The notes under the pieces: generated by a model
What the model saw: only the letters and a program-made list of their open reading frames with translations
Told to the model about the DNA's origin: nothing
The model's database searches: none
Position numbers and translations under genes: made by a program
Assembly: GCA_963698645.1 (NCBI GenBank)
Contig: CAVORP010000006.1
Coordinates: forward strand, 124,001 to 188,000
Origin: Ovoidimarina sp963698645
GTDB taxonomy: Bacteria; Pseudomonadota; Alphaproteobacteria; Rhodobacterales; Rhodobacteraceae
DNA: 64,000 nucleotides
Direction of reading: 5' to 3'
Shown here: positions 33,543 through 42,722 of the stretch, piece after piece
Position numbering within the stretch: position 1 is the stretch's first letter
Layout of the letters: every line of letters begins with the position of its first letter

Positions 33543-36347
33543 ATGGATGGGCTTTTTCTGATCCCAATCATTATCACTGTGTACCTGTTGGTCGCACCGA
33601 TCTACCTTGGCACGCGGCAACGCAAGCAAGGCGATCGTATCGCTGCATTGGAAAGACAACTCGCGCTTGCCCTCCGCGACCTTGGCCGTCTCCAGGGCAG
33701 CAAAGGCAGACCGACTGATACGGAGGCCGAGCCTGAACCCGCCGAGCCCGGAATGGTGAAGGCCGAAGCGGCACCGGACGAAACTGCCGAACGGATCGAG
33801 CAGGAGCCGGAAGAAACTGAAATCACGGAGACCGGACCTGAGGGGGAATACGAACCCTCATCGGCGACGCCCGGCATTCTGGCCGCAAGCAACATTCCCA
33901 AGGTTGCGGGAGAGACGATCCGGCCCAAAGCGGCCGAACCCCGGGCGGGCCGCAGTGTCGAGGAAACGCTGACCTCGCAATGGCTGATATGGGTCGGCGC
34001 GGTTGCCGTCGCCCTCAGTGCCGTATTCCTGTTCCGGTACGCGGTCGATCAGGGATGGCTGACACCGCTGACGCGGGTGATCCTGGGCCTTGTTCTGGGC
34101 GGCTGCCTTCTATCAGCCGGGGAATGGACCAAGCGCCATCCGGTCGAGGCCGTCCGGCGCGCCATAAAGCCCGATTACGTGCCCCCCGCGCTGTCCGGAT
34201 CTGGGATTTTTGCGGTTTATGTGTCCCTTTACGCCGCCCATGCGATGTTCGGACTTCTCACACCGGCGACCAGCTTTATCGTCCTTGGGCTCACGTCTTA
34301 TTCCGCGCTCGTCCTGTCCCTGCGCCAAGGGCCGTTCGTAGCCCTTCTGGGGCTTATCGCCGGTTATCTGGTGCCGGCGCTTGTCGATACGCCGGTGCCG
34401 CAGGCAACGCCACTGTTTCTCTACCTCTTCGTGCTGACAGCAGGGTGCCTCTTGGTGATGGTCTGGCGCAAGTGGTGGTGGTTCTCCTTCCTGACCCTCG
34501 CCGGTGCTCTCATATGGCCTGTCTTTTGGCTGGTGGACACCTGGACCATCGGTGATCAGGGCATCCTGGAGACCTATGCTCTTGGCCTTTCCGTTCTGTT
34601 CGCACTGCTCTCGACAAGCCTGCCGATCAGACGCCCTGACGCCCCCCTATGGCGGTGGATCATCGACATGCTCGCCGACACGTCCGGTCTCGGCTTCACG
34701 CTGTCGGGGCTCCTTCTGCTTGCGCTGGCCGGTGCGGCCGACTTCAACGCTGCCGCCTTTGGCTTCATTGGGCTTTACGGCGCAGCGGCGCTGCTCATGG
34801 CCGTCCGGCGTGCATCGCTCGAAAGCCTGCTGCTGGCCTCGGCAGGCATCGCCCTTGCCGCGGTGCTGTTATGGCCCACCCCTCTCGAGGTGACACCCGT
34901 CACAGCGCTTCAGGATTTGCCAAAGCCCGGTTTCGGTCCCTTCATGGTCCCCCCGGAATACCGCGTCTATACGAACGCGCTCTGGGCCTTTGCCGCATTG
35001 TTCGGGGCCGGTGCGTTTGTCGGTATGCGCTGGTCGCGCACGCCGGCGTTCTGGGCCGCTATCGCGAGCCTCTTGCCGCTTCTTTTCTTCGCGATCGGCT
35101 ACTGGCGGATCGGAGACCTCGAGACCGATGTTTCCTGGGCCGTCGTTGGCGGCACGCTGGCCATCCTCGCCGCGGTGGCCGCTACCGTGACACGTAAATG
35201 GACGGGCGACGGAGAAGAGAGCGACCTTGCAACCGCGTTCTTCGCAGCGGGCGCGACGGCCGCTCTTGCTCTGGCCTTCACGTGCCTTCTGCGCGAGGCC
35301 TGGTTGACCGTCGCGCTGGCGTTCGAGACGCTGGCGCTCGCCTGGATCTGGTCGCGCGTACAATTGACCCCGCTGCGCACGATCGCCGCCGCCGTCACTC
35401 TTGTCGTGATCGTCCGGCTCGTAGCGAACCCGATGATCCTGGAATACGACGGCCAGGTCCTCGGCGTCTTCGGCTGGGTGCTCTATGGCTACGGACTTCC
35501 CGCGATCGCCACCTTCATCGCGTCCCGGATCTTCGCCCGATCCCCTGTCGACCTGGTCCAGACGCTCTGCGAGATCGCGGCCGCCGGATTCGCTTTCTTG
35601 ATGGTCGCGTTGCAGCTCAAGCTCTGGACTTCCGGCGACATCTACACCGTCCGCTGGGTCCTGTTCGACCAGTCGATTCAGACGCTTTGGTGGATCACCG
35701 CCGCGGGTCTCCTGCTGTACGAAGCCCAGCGGGGACAGCGCCAGTGGCCATATCCTGCCGGCGTCGGTCTGATCGTGCTCTCGTTGATCGCGGCGGTATT
35801 TGCCGGGGTGGCGGGCCTTTCCCCACTTGTCACCAACGAGCATGTTGGCGCCCTGCCCGTGCTCAATCTGCTCGGGCTGGCCTATCTGGTTCCCGCAATT
35901 CTCTTCATGGCAATTGGAAGTGGCAGGCAGTTTCGACTGCCGGACGGCCTGCGGGAACTCCTGATGGGGGCTTCGGGGTTTCTCTTCTTCATCTACATCA
36001 CGCTGGAAACCCGAAGGGCGTTCTGGGGGGAGTTCATCGGCCTGTCGGATCGCACCCAACCGACGAATGCAGAGTTCTATGCCTACTCAGCCGTCTGGAT
36101 CGTGTTCGCGCTCTGCCTCTTGTTCATCGGTATCGTGCGGGGCTCGGTCCCGCTTCGCTACGCGTCGCTTGCCGTTCTCATGGTTACGGTAGCCAAGGTT
36201 TTCCTGTTCGATATGTCGGACCTCACGGGGCTGTTCCGCGTCGCCTCGTTCCTTGGACTTGGTCTGACGCTCATAGGCATCGGTCGCATCTATCAGCATT
36301 TCGTCTTCCGTCCGAAGTCATCTCAATCGAACGGAGACGATACATGA
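33543..36347 (+). CDS. Large DUF2339 integral membrane protein, 934 residues
   Basis: 934 residues, intact. One N-terminal helix (MDGLFLIPIIITVYLLVAPI), a coiled-coil-like segment (RQRKQGDRIAALERQLALALRDL), an acidic linker rich in Glu/Pro to about residue 135, then the DUF2339 core starting EETLTSQWLIWVGAVAVALS with more than twenty hydrophobic segments. DUF2339 proteins are uncharacterised bacterial membrane proteins. The absence of any frame break over 2.8 kb is notable beside the broken genes elsewhere. No operon partner is evident. Confidence 0.88.
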   Translation: MDGLFLIPIIITVYLLVAPIYLGTRQRKQGDRIAALERQLALALRDLGRLQGSKGRPTDTEAEPEPAEPGMVKAEAAPDETAERIEQEPEETEITETGPEGEYEPSSATPGILAASNIPKVAGETIRPKAAEPRAGRSVEETLTSQWLIWVGAVAVALSAVFLFRYAVDQGWLTPLTRVILGLVLGGCLLSAGEWTKRHPVEAVRRAIKPDYVPPALSGSGIFAVYVSLYAAHAMFGLLTPATSFIVLGLTSYSALVLSLRQGPFVALLGLIAGYLVPALVDTPVPQATPLFLYLFVLTAGCLLVMVWRKWWWFSFLTLAGALIWPVFWLVDTWTIGDQGILETYALGLSVLFALLSTSLPIRRPDAPLWRWIIDMLADTSGLGFTLSGLLLLALAGAADFNAAAFGFIGLYGAAALLMAVRRASLESLLLASAGIALAAVLLWPTPLEVTPVTALQDLPKPGFGPFMVPPEYRVYTNALWAFAALFGAGAFVGMRWSRTPAFWAAIASLLPLLFFAIGYWRIGDLETDVSWAVVGGTLAILAAVAATVTRKWTGDGEESDLATAFFAAGATAALALAFTCLLREAWLTVALAFETLALAWIWSRVQLTPLRTIAAAVTLVVIVRLVANPMILEYDGQVLGVFGWVLYGYGLPAIATFIASRIFARSPVDLVQTLCEIAAAGFAFLMVALQLKLWTSGDIYTVRWVLFDQSIQTLWWITAAGLLLYEAQRGQRQWPYPAGVGLIVLSLIAAVFAGVAGLSPLVTNEHVGALPVLNLLGLAYLVPAILFMAIGSGRQFRLPDGLRELLMGASGFLFFIYITLETRRAFWGEFIGLSDRTQPTNAEFYAYSAVWIVFALCLLFIGIVRGSVPLRYASLAVLMVTVAKVFLFDMSDLTGLFRVASFLGLGLTLIGIGRIYQHFVFRPKSSQSNGDDT

Positions 36348-36618
36348 CCGAGCGCGCGAGATGTCGGCGGGCAGTGTCGGCGCTCCCAATCCGTGCCGAA
36401 GACAGATTACCTTGCTGAGCCGTCGTCGACTGCCACTGAAGTGAAAGACCGTTTTGTCCGCCGAGCTGTCATTGGATGATTGTGGCTCATGGACCGCCTT
36501 GAGCCCAGAGCCGAGACGTTCCATTTCCGGACCTCTTTCAATGGCTTTCACATTCAAAGCGTTCCAGATCACGTGGCTTCGCATGTCGGAACGGATTGTG
36601 AATGGATGTAACCGGGTT

Positions 36619-37801
36619 CTAGGCCAGTTTCCGTCGGCCCATGCGGTCCAATTCTTCATGAAAATCTGCCGCGCTCATATGTTCCGCCAGAGCGCGCGCA
36701 AACAGAGCAGCCTGGGTTTCCGGGGCAAGCCCGCCCGATGGCGGGTCCAGGTCAAGGTTGGTCGGGAAAGAATAGCCCTCGGCGGTGGACGCGATGGCTG
36801 CCGACAATTCGGCATCGGTCAGCCTGCCTTCGGCTTTGGCCTGCACCGCGTGAGGGAACACCAGCCTGCACATCTTGTCCCGATCCACCGTTTCCATTGC
36901 GCGGCCAAAGGCCGAGGACACCTGCAACAGGTTGGCAAAGCGATGGATGTCGGGGCTGCTGTTGGCCCCCGCGGCATGGAACAGCGCGGGGTTGAAGAAC
37001 ACCGTATCGCCCTTGGCCAGCGGCAGTTGCACATGGCGTTCCTCGAACAGAGCGCGGAAATCCTCGCGCCGCCACGCGGTATAGCCCGCGCGGTAGGCCT
37101 GCGAAAAAGGCAGCAGTTTCGTCGGCCCGCTGTCCAGTGGCATGTCGCAATGGGCAACGGCCCCCTGCAGGGTCAAAATGGGCGACACATCGTGGACATG
37201 GGCGGGATAGGACGCGCTGACATCGGCGGTTTGAAACCCGAGGTGATAGTCGCGGTGCGCCTGCTGCGCCGCCCCGCCCGGATGCACAAGGTTCACCTGT
37301 GCGGTCATCTGATAATTCGGCCCCAGCCATGCCTCGCAGATGGCCGCGATGGCGGGATTGGCAAAGTAATCGAGGAAAACTCTGGGGTCCGCTTCGCACA
37401 GCTTTTGCAGCGCATTCCAGACACGGTCATTTGCACCGGAGGCCGCGAAGTGATCGCCGCCGCCGCCGCTGCGCTGCTTTTCATCGGCGATGATGTCCTC
37501 GTAAATCCGCGGTGGCCTGATCGAGCACCGTGGTGTCGGCATAAGTGTTCTTCAGCGCCACAACTCCGGCACCGGCCCGCAAGACCTGCGCCCATTCCGC
37601 CATGAGTTGCCTGCGCGATCGGGCGTCTTCCAGGGCCGGACGCAACTGCGCCATATCGTAGAGGGGGATGTTGTTCTCGATGACCATTGCATTTGGCACG
37701 TCCCCGGGCCGCGTGGTCTGATCAACCATAGCGATGAACTCTTGCAGATCGCAGGCGGCGGGGTCGTAATAGGCGACCTGTGATTGAGCGGTATCTCTCA
37801 T
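36619..37801 (-). CDS. Phytanoyl-CoA dioxygenase (PhyH) family protein (one frame change)
   Basis: About 393 residues. The N-terminal piece starts MRDTAQSQVAYYDPAACDLQ at the ATG 37799-37801; a frame change near 37510 leads to RIYEDIIADEKQRSGGGGD and the catalytic part. Iron-binding residues are likely the His/Asp of QQAHRDYHLGF and the distal His of NPALFHAAGAN; 2-oxoglutarate would bind the later Arg. These enzymes hydroxylate small molecules using Fe(II) and 2-oxoglutarate. It faces a LacI-type regulator across an 80-bp divergent region, so that protein probably controls it. Substrate unknown. Confidence 0.85.
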
Positions 37802-37880
37802 GGCAAATCCTCCCTTGCTGCCCCCAAGATAGCGACGCAGCGCTTGCGTGGATCGCGAAAGCACATCAAAAACACATCAA

Positions 37881-38933
37881 ATGACCCATCGCTTTCCGAT
37901 CAAAGAGATTGCCCGCCAAGCCGGATTGGGCACCGCCACGATTGACCGTGTCCTGAACGCCCGCGCCCATGTAAGCCCGCAGACAAGGCTGCGCGTGGCG
38001 ACGGCCATCGACGAGTTGACAGCGCAAGAGGCGCAACTCGCCGCCCGTGGCAGGCGCTTGTTCTTTGATGTCGTCGTGGAGGCCCCGCAGCGCTTCAGCC
38101 GCGAGGTCAAGGCAGCCGCAGAGGCCGTCTTGCCGCAGATCGCAACGGCTGTCTGCCGCCTCCGATTCGTGAACCAGGAGATCATGGAAGAGGACGAGGT
38201 CGTATCCATCCTCATGCGCATCCTGAAACGCGGCAGCCACGGTGTCTGCCTCAAGGCGCGCGACGCGCCCAAGATCAGGGATGCCGTGAACGCGCTCTGT
38301 GCAGCGCGGATCCCGGTGGTGACGCTGGTCACGGATATTGCCGGCACGGACCGGCTGTCTTACGTGGGGCTGGACAACGCGGGTGCCGGACGCACAGCCG
38401 CCTACCTTGTCGCCAAATCGGTCGGGGATATGCGCGGCACGGTCCTCACCACCCGCAGCCACGAGCGGTTTCTGGGTGAAGAAGAGCGTGAAAACGCGTT
38501 TGTTGCAGCCTTGGCGAACCGCTGCCCGCAGCTGCGCATTGTCAGACTGCAAGGCGGCAGCGGCGTTGGGTTTGAGACGTCAAAACTGCTCTCGGGTGTC
38601 GTCGACGGGATCGGTGACCTGCGCGCGGTCTATTCGATGGGCGGCGGCAATTGCGCGATCCTCGACACGCTCGCCGATCAGGGGCAGCGGCCTGATGTGT
38701 TTGTGGCGCACGATCTCGATGAAGAAAACCGTCGTCTCATTCTGGATCAGAGGCTGGACTTCATCCTGCATCACGATTTGCGCATGGACATGAAGAATGC
38801 GTTCAGCGCATTCCTTGGCTATCACCGGATTCTGACCGAACCAATGGATATACCCGTCTCCGCGGTTCAGGTCTTGACCCCGGAAAACATCCCCGAGCAA
38901 AAGCAACCGACCCAAGGCCGCAAGATCGATTGA
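37881..38933 (+). CDS. LacI family transcriptional regulator
   Basis: 350 residues from ATG 37881. The helix-turn-helix is FPIKEIARQAGLGTATIDRV with the hinge helix following, and the C-terminal half is a periplasmic-binding-like effector domain (FDVVVEAPQRF, VPVVTLVTDI-like IPVVTLVTDIAGTDRLSYVG, VFVAHDLDEENRRLILD). It is divergent from the PhyH gene. The start region carries two copies of CACATCAAA just before the ATG, possibly part of an operator. Sugar or sugar-like effectors are typical but not provable here. Confidence 0.88.
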   Translation: MTHRFPIKEIARQAGLGTATIDRVLNARAHVSPQTRLRVATAIDELTAQEAQLAARGRRLFFDVVVEAPQRFSREVKAAAEAVLPQIATAVCRLRFVNQEIMEEDEVVSILMRILKRGSHGVCLKARDAPKIRDAVNALCAARIPVVTLVTDIAGTDRLSYVGLDNAGAGRTAAYLVAKSVGDMRGTVLTTRSHERFLGEEERENAFVAALANRCPQLRIVRLQGGSGVGFETSKLLSGVVDGIGDLRAVYSMGGGNCAILDTLADQGQRPDVFVAHDLDEENRRLILDQRLDFILHHDLRMDMKNAFSAFLGYHRILTEPMDIPVSAVQVLTPENIPEQKQPTQGRKID

Positions 38934-38956
38934 GACTGCAGACATAGAGAGTTCGC

Positions 38957-38973
38957 AAAGAGAGGGTCTCTTT
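38957..38973. terminator. Small hairpin between the convergent lacI-type and tupA genes
   Basis: AAAGAGA (38957-38963), three bases, TCTCTTT (38967-38973), followed by a further T. The inverted repeat with flanking A and T runs lies in the 74-bp convergent gap and could terminate transcription from either side, though the stem is weak. Confidence 0.4.
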
Positions 38974-39007
38974 TGTCCCGCTGAGGTGCCCTCCCCCGCG
39001 ACCCGCC

Positions 39008-39847
39008 CTAGCGCCCCGCATTCGGGAAAAACAACTGCTGGCCCTCCACCCGGTAACCCGCGATCGCCGCCTGACCCTCCTCCGACAGGATCCAGTCGAC
39101 GAAGGCCTGTCCCGCCTCGGATTTCACCGATGGATGTTTCTCGGCATTCACCAGCACGATCCCGTACTGGTTGAACAGCCGCGCATCGCCCTCCACCAGC
39201 ACCCGACCATCGCCCTTGTTGCCGAAACTGATCCACGTCGCCCGGTCGGTCAGGACATAGGCCCCCATCCCCAGCGCCACGTTCAGCGTCGCCCCCATCC
39301 CCGACCCGGTCTCGCGGTACCAGTCGCCCGAGGCCGCCGCCGCATCGATCCCCGCCGCCGTCCACAGCGCCAGTTCCGCCTTATGCGTACCGCTGTCATC
39401 GCCGCGCGAGGCAAAGGGCGCTTCCGCCTCCGCGATCCGGGTCAGCGCGGCGGTCACATCGGTCATGCCCGCGATCCCCGCCGGATCCGCCGCCGGCCCC
39501 ACGATGACGAAATCGTTGTACATCACATCGAACCGCGCGACCCCGTCGCCCGCCGCCACGAAGGCCTCTTCCGCCGCCTTCGCATGGACGAACAGGACAT
39601 CGCCGTCGCCATTGGCGGCATTGCGGATGGCCTGCCCGGTGCCCACGGCGACCACCCGCACCTCGATCCCGGTCCGGCCCGTAAAGATCGGCAGGATATG
39701 GTCGAACAGCCCCGAATTCTGGGTCGAGGTGGTGGATTGCACGATGATGAACTCGTCCTGCGCCGCGGCAGGACCGGCGAATGCCCCCGCCGTCGCAACC
39801 GCCAGCGCCAGCGCCAGAAACCTGCGTCTGATCAATGATCTCTCCAT
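39008..39847 (-). CDS. tupA: Tungstate ABC transporter substrate-binding protein TupA
   Basis: 279 residues with a signal peptide (RRRFLALALAVATAGAFAGPAAA). The mature start IIVQSTTSTQNSGLFDHILP contains the TTTS-like oxyanion motif (STTST) that separates TupA from molybdate-binding ModA, and VVAVGTGQAIRNAANGDGDV, ASRGDDSGTHKAEL and YRETGSGMGATLNVA continue the family pattern. It binds tungstate in the periplasm. The gene overlaps tupC by 16 bases and is the last of the tupB-tupC-tupA operon. Confidence 0.92.
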   Translation of the reverse strand: MERSLIRRRFLALALAVATAGAFAGPAAAQDEFIIVQSTTSTQNSGLFDHILPIFTGRTGIEVRVVAVGTGQAIRNAANGDGDVLFVHAKAAEEAFVAAGDGVARFDVMYNDFVIVGPAADPAGIAGMTDVTAALTRIAEAEAPFASRGDDSGTHKAELALWTAAGIDAAAASGDWYRETGSGMGATLNVALGMGAYVLTDRATWISFGNKGDGRVLVEGDARLFNQYGIVLVNAEKHPSVKSEAGQAFVDWILSEEGQAAIAGYRVEGQQLFFPNAGR

Positions 39848-40626
39848 GTTTCGCCATCCCCGGGTGTCCCGGTATAAAGCCGCCCCTCAAGCCAGGCCTG
39901 CGCCGCCTCCGAGGCCGGCGCCGTCAGAACCCGCGATGCCGGCCCCCGCTCGGCCACGCGGCCCGCATGCAGGAACACGATGTCATCGGCCATCCGCCGC
40001 GCCTGCCCGGTATCGTGGGTCACAAGCACGATCGTAACGCCGCCGGCATGGGCCGCCGCCAACTGCCGCTCGATCAACTCGGTCGAGGCCGGGTCGAGAC
40101 TGGCGGTGGGCTCGTCCAGAAACAGAAGCGTCGGATTGGTGGACAAGGCACGCGCAATGGCCAGCCGCTGCTGCTCACCCCCCGACAGGACCCGCGCCGG
40201 ACGATCCGCCAGATGCGTGAGCCGCGCGGCCTCGAGCGCGGCCGCGACGCGCGCGCGACGCTCACGCCCGCCGATCCCCCGGACCTTCAGCGCGAATTGC
40301 AGGTTCGCCGCCACCGAGCGCCGCAACAGGACCGGTTTCTGAAACACCAGCGCCTGCGCATCCCGCGCGGCCCGGTCCATCCTGCGCCCCTGCCACAGGA
40401 CTTCGCCCGCCTCCGGCGCCACCAGCCCGTGCAACAGCCGCAGAAGAAGGCTCTTGCCGCTGCCATTGGCCCCAAGGATCACCGTGCGCCGCCCGGGATG
40501 AATGGCCAGATCGACGCCGCCGATCAACCGCTGACCGCCGCGTTCCAGGACAAGCCCCCGCGCCTCGACGAGGGGCCGGATAAATCCGCCCTCGACCACG
40601 GTCGATGCCTCCCGGACCTCACGCAT
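39832..40626 (-). CDS. tupC: Tungstate ABC transporter ATP-binding protein TupC
   Basis: 264 residues. Walker A GANGSGKS, signature LSGGEQQRLAIARAL, Walker B LLFLDEPTASLD and the switch histidine in LVTHDTGQARRMADD are all present. The short insertion RMDRAARDAQALVFQKPVLL is the usual Q-loop area. It overlaps tupB (8 bases) and tupA (16 bases), so the three are translationally coupled. It energises uptake through TupB. Confidence 0.92.
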   Translation of the reverse strand: MREVREASTVVEGGFIRPLVEARGLVLERGGQRLIGGVDLAIHPGRRTVILGANGSGKSLLLRLLHGLVAPEAGEVLWQGRRMDRAARDAQALVFQKPVLLRRSVAANLQFALKVRGIGGRERRARVAAALEAARLTHLADRPARVLSGGEQQRLAIARALSTNPTLLFLDEPTASLDPASTELIERQLAAAHAGGVTIVLVTHDTGQARRMADDIVFLHAGRVAERGPASRVLTAPASEAAQAWLEGRLYTGTPGDGETWRDH

Positions 40627-41326
40627 AGGCCGCCCTCACCGCCGAGGCCCGAAGCGACATCACCAGCCCATTCACCAGAAGCGCCAGCAACAGGAGCACC
40701 GCCCCAAGCGCCAGCGCCAGTTCCAGATTGCCCTTCGATGTTTCAAGCGCGATCGCGGTCGTCATCGTCCGAGTCACGTGGTTGATGTTGCCGCCGACGA
40801 TGATCACCGCGCCCACCTCCGCCACTGCCCGCCCGAAACCGGCAAGCCCCACGGTCAGAAGCGCGTAACGCGCGTCCCACAGCAGCGCCAGAACCCGGTC
40901 GACCGCGCCCACGCCAAGCGAGGCGAACTGCTCGGCATATTCGGCGTTCATGTCTTCCACCACCTGTCGGGTCAGTGCCGCGACGATGGGGGTGATCAGC
41001 ACGGTCTGGGCAATGATCATCGCGGTGGGCGTATAGAGAAGACCAAGCACCCCCAGCGGCCCCGAGGCCGACAGCGCCATATAGACCATCAGCCCCACCA
41101 CCACCGGCGGCAGCCCCATCAGCGCGTTCAGGCAAAGCACCACGGCCCCCCGCCCGGGAAACCGGTAGGCCCCCACGACCGCGCCCAGCGGCAGGCCGAT
41201 CAGACAGGCCAGCGCGGTGGCCGTCAGCGTCACCTGAAGCGACAGGCCGACGATCTCCAACAGGTCCGCATCGGCCGCCAGAATCAGGCCAAGCGCCTGC
41301 GCAAAGACCCCGTTCGACAGGTCCAA
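40619..41326 (-). CDS. tupB: Tungstate ABC transporter permease TupB
   Basis: 235 residues. The start chosen is TTG (41324-41326) with GAGGAAA upstream; the much longer open frame to 42661 is antisense to the MOT1 gene and is not used. The protein has five to six hydrophobic helices and the permease motif EYAEQFASLGVGAVDRVLALLW, followed by AVAEVGAVIIVGGNINHVTRTMT, typical of TupB. First gene of the tup operon, divergent from a MOT1-type transporter. Confidence 0.88.
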   Translation of the reverse strand: MDLSNGVFAQALGLILAADADLLEIVGLSLQVTLTATALACLIGLPLGAVVGAYRFPGRGAVVLCLNALMGLPPVVVGLMVYMALSASGPLGVLGLLYTPTAMIIAQTVLITPIVAALTRQVVEDMNAEYAEQFASLGVGAVDRVLALLWDARYALLTVGLAGFGRAVAEVGAVIIVGGNINHVTRTMTTAIALETSKGNLELALALGAVLLLLALLVNGLVMSLRASAVRAAYA

Positions 41327-41354
41327 GACTGCGTTTCCTCCCCTATTTCGGGAA

Positions 41355-41366
41355 ATTATGCATAAT
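41355..41366. promoter_or_regulatory. Perfect AT-rich palindrome between the tup operon and the MOT1 gene
   Basis: ATTATGCATAAT is a 12-bp perfect palindrome 29 bases before the tupB start in the 156-bp divergent region between tungstate and molybdate transporter genes. It is conspicuously AT-rich. Its place suits an oxyanion-responsive ModE/TunR-type repressor, though it does not match the classical ModE box I know. Confidence 0.5.
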
Positions 41367-41482
41367 AATGCAGTCCGTGCCAGAGCAGAAATCAGGAAAT
41401 CACCGCCGCCACACGGACCGCGCATTGCAATCCGCCCACAGGCTGCCCGATAGTCGACGCAAGGGAACCGAAAGGCGGGCAC

Positions 41483-42628
41483 ATGACCGGGACCAGCACC
41501 GGCACCGAAAGCGCCGACCGCAGGCCGAACCGTCTGGCCGCGGCGATGGGCGATATCTCGGGCGCGTTCGGCGATCTCGGCACCATGCTGCCCTATGTCA
41601 TCGCCGGTCTCATGGCCGGTCTTCTGGCCCCCGCGCCGGTCTTTGCGGGTTTTGCCGCGGGCTATGCGCTCGTGGCGTTCCGCTACCGGATTCCGATCCC
41701 CGTCCAACCGATGAAGGCCATGGGCGCGGCCCTTTTGGCCGGGCATCTTGCGCCCACGGAACTCGCCATTGCGGGCGCGCTGATGGGGGTCATCCTGCTG
41801 GCCATGTCGGCGCTGCCGGGGCTTGTCGCCCATGCTCGCGCGATCCCGCAATCGGTGATCGTGGGGCTTCAGGTGGGCCTCGGGATCACGCTGTTTCTGG
41901 TGGCGCTCGATCTGATGGGCCAGAACTGGTGGCTTGCGGCCCCGGCCCTTGCCGCCCTCGGCCTCTCCCTTGTCTGGACCCGTGGGCCATGGGCACTTCT
42001 GGTGATCGGCGCGGCGCTGGCCTTCGGCCTTGTCACCGGTCTCACCACCACACTCCCCGCGCCCGGCCCCCCGGAAACCGCGATCTCGGCCAGCGATATC
42101 GTCCTCTTCGGGCTTCTGCCGCAACTCCCCCTGACGCTCCTCAATGCCGTTGTGCTGACGGCGGCCCTTGCCCGCTCGGTCTATGGTCCGGACGCCGCGC
42201 GCGTTACCGAGGCGCGCCTCGCCGCCTCCTCGGGCGCGCTCACGCTGATCTTCGCGCCGCTGGGCGGCCTGCCCATGTGCCATGGCGCAGGCGGCGTCAC
42301 AGCTCATCACCGCTTCGGCGCGCGCGGCATGCTCGCGCCGCTTCTTCTTGCCGGGCTCTGCGCCGCCATGGCGCTGGCCGGGCCGTCGGTTCTGGGGCTT
42401 CTGGGGGCGATCCCGATGCCGGTGGTGGGCGCGCTTCTGGCCTATGCCGCCGCCGACCTCGCCTTTTCGCGCAGGCTTCTCGATGCCCGCGCCGATTGCC
42501 GCCCGGTGATGGCGGCGGCGGCCTTGGGCACCGCGATCCTCGGCCCCGCCGTGGGGCTTGCCGCCGGGCTTGCCGCCGAAACCCTGCGCAAGGCCCGTGC
42601 CCGGGCGACGGGCACAAGCCAGACCTGA
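41483..42628 (+). CDS. MOT1-type molybdate/sulfate transporter
   Basis: 381 residues with about ten hydrophobic helices. The two signature repeats of the MOT1 family are present: GAFGDLGTMLPYVIAGLMAG with IPVQPMKAMGAALLAG in the first half, and GGLPMCHGAGGVTAHHRFGAR in the second. MOT1 proteins carry molybdate (some sulfate) across the membrane. It is divergent from tupBCA, so the region offers two oxyanion uptake routes. The distance to the following FAD gene is 94 bases on the same strand. Confidence 0.88.
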   Translation: MTGTSTGTESADRRPNRLAAAMGDISGAFGDLGTMLPYVIAGLMAGLLAPAPVFAGFAAGYALVAFRYRIPIPVQPMKAMGAALLAGHLAPTELAIAGALMGVILLAMSALPGLVAHARAIPQSVIVGLQVGLGITLFLVALDLMGQNWWLAAPALAALGLSLVWTRGPWALLVIGAALAFGLVTGLTTTLPAPGPPETAISASDIVLFGLLPQLPLTLLNAVVLTAALARSVYGPDAARVTEARLAASSGALTLIFAPLGGLPMCHGAGGVTAHHRFGARGMLAPLLLAGLCAAMALAGPSVLGLLGAIPMPVVGALLAYAAADLAFSRRLLDARADCRPVMAAAALGTAILGPAVGLAAGLAAETLRKARARATGTSQT

Positions 42629-42722
42629 TGCCGCGCCGCATCTGGACTCATGAAAAACCATTGACGCCGCTCACCGCGCCAGAGATCAATCGGCAGAGTT
42701 TCCCGTTGCGCGAGGCATCCAG

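Noticed and set aside
36318..36659. A 113-codon minus-strand frame overlapping the end of the PhyH gene
   Set aside because: It overlaps two better supported genes and shows no family motif; the 271-bp gap at 36348-36618 holds nothing I can identify.
41327..42661. A long upstream extension of the tupB frame
   Set aside because: It is antisense to the MOT1 transporter; only the part after the TTG at 41326 resembles a permease.
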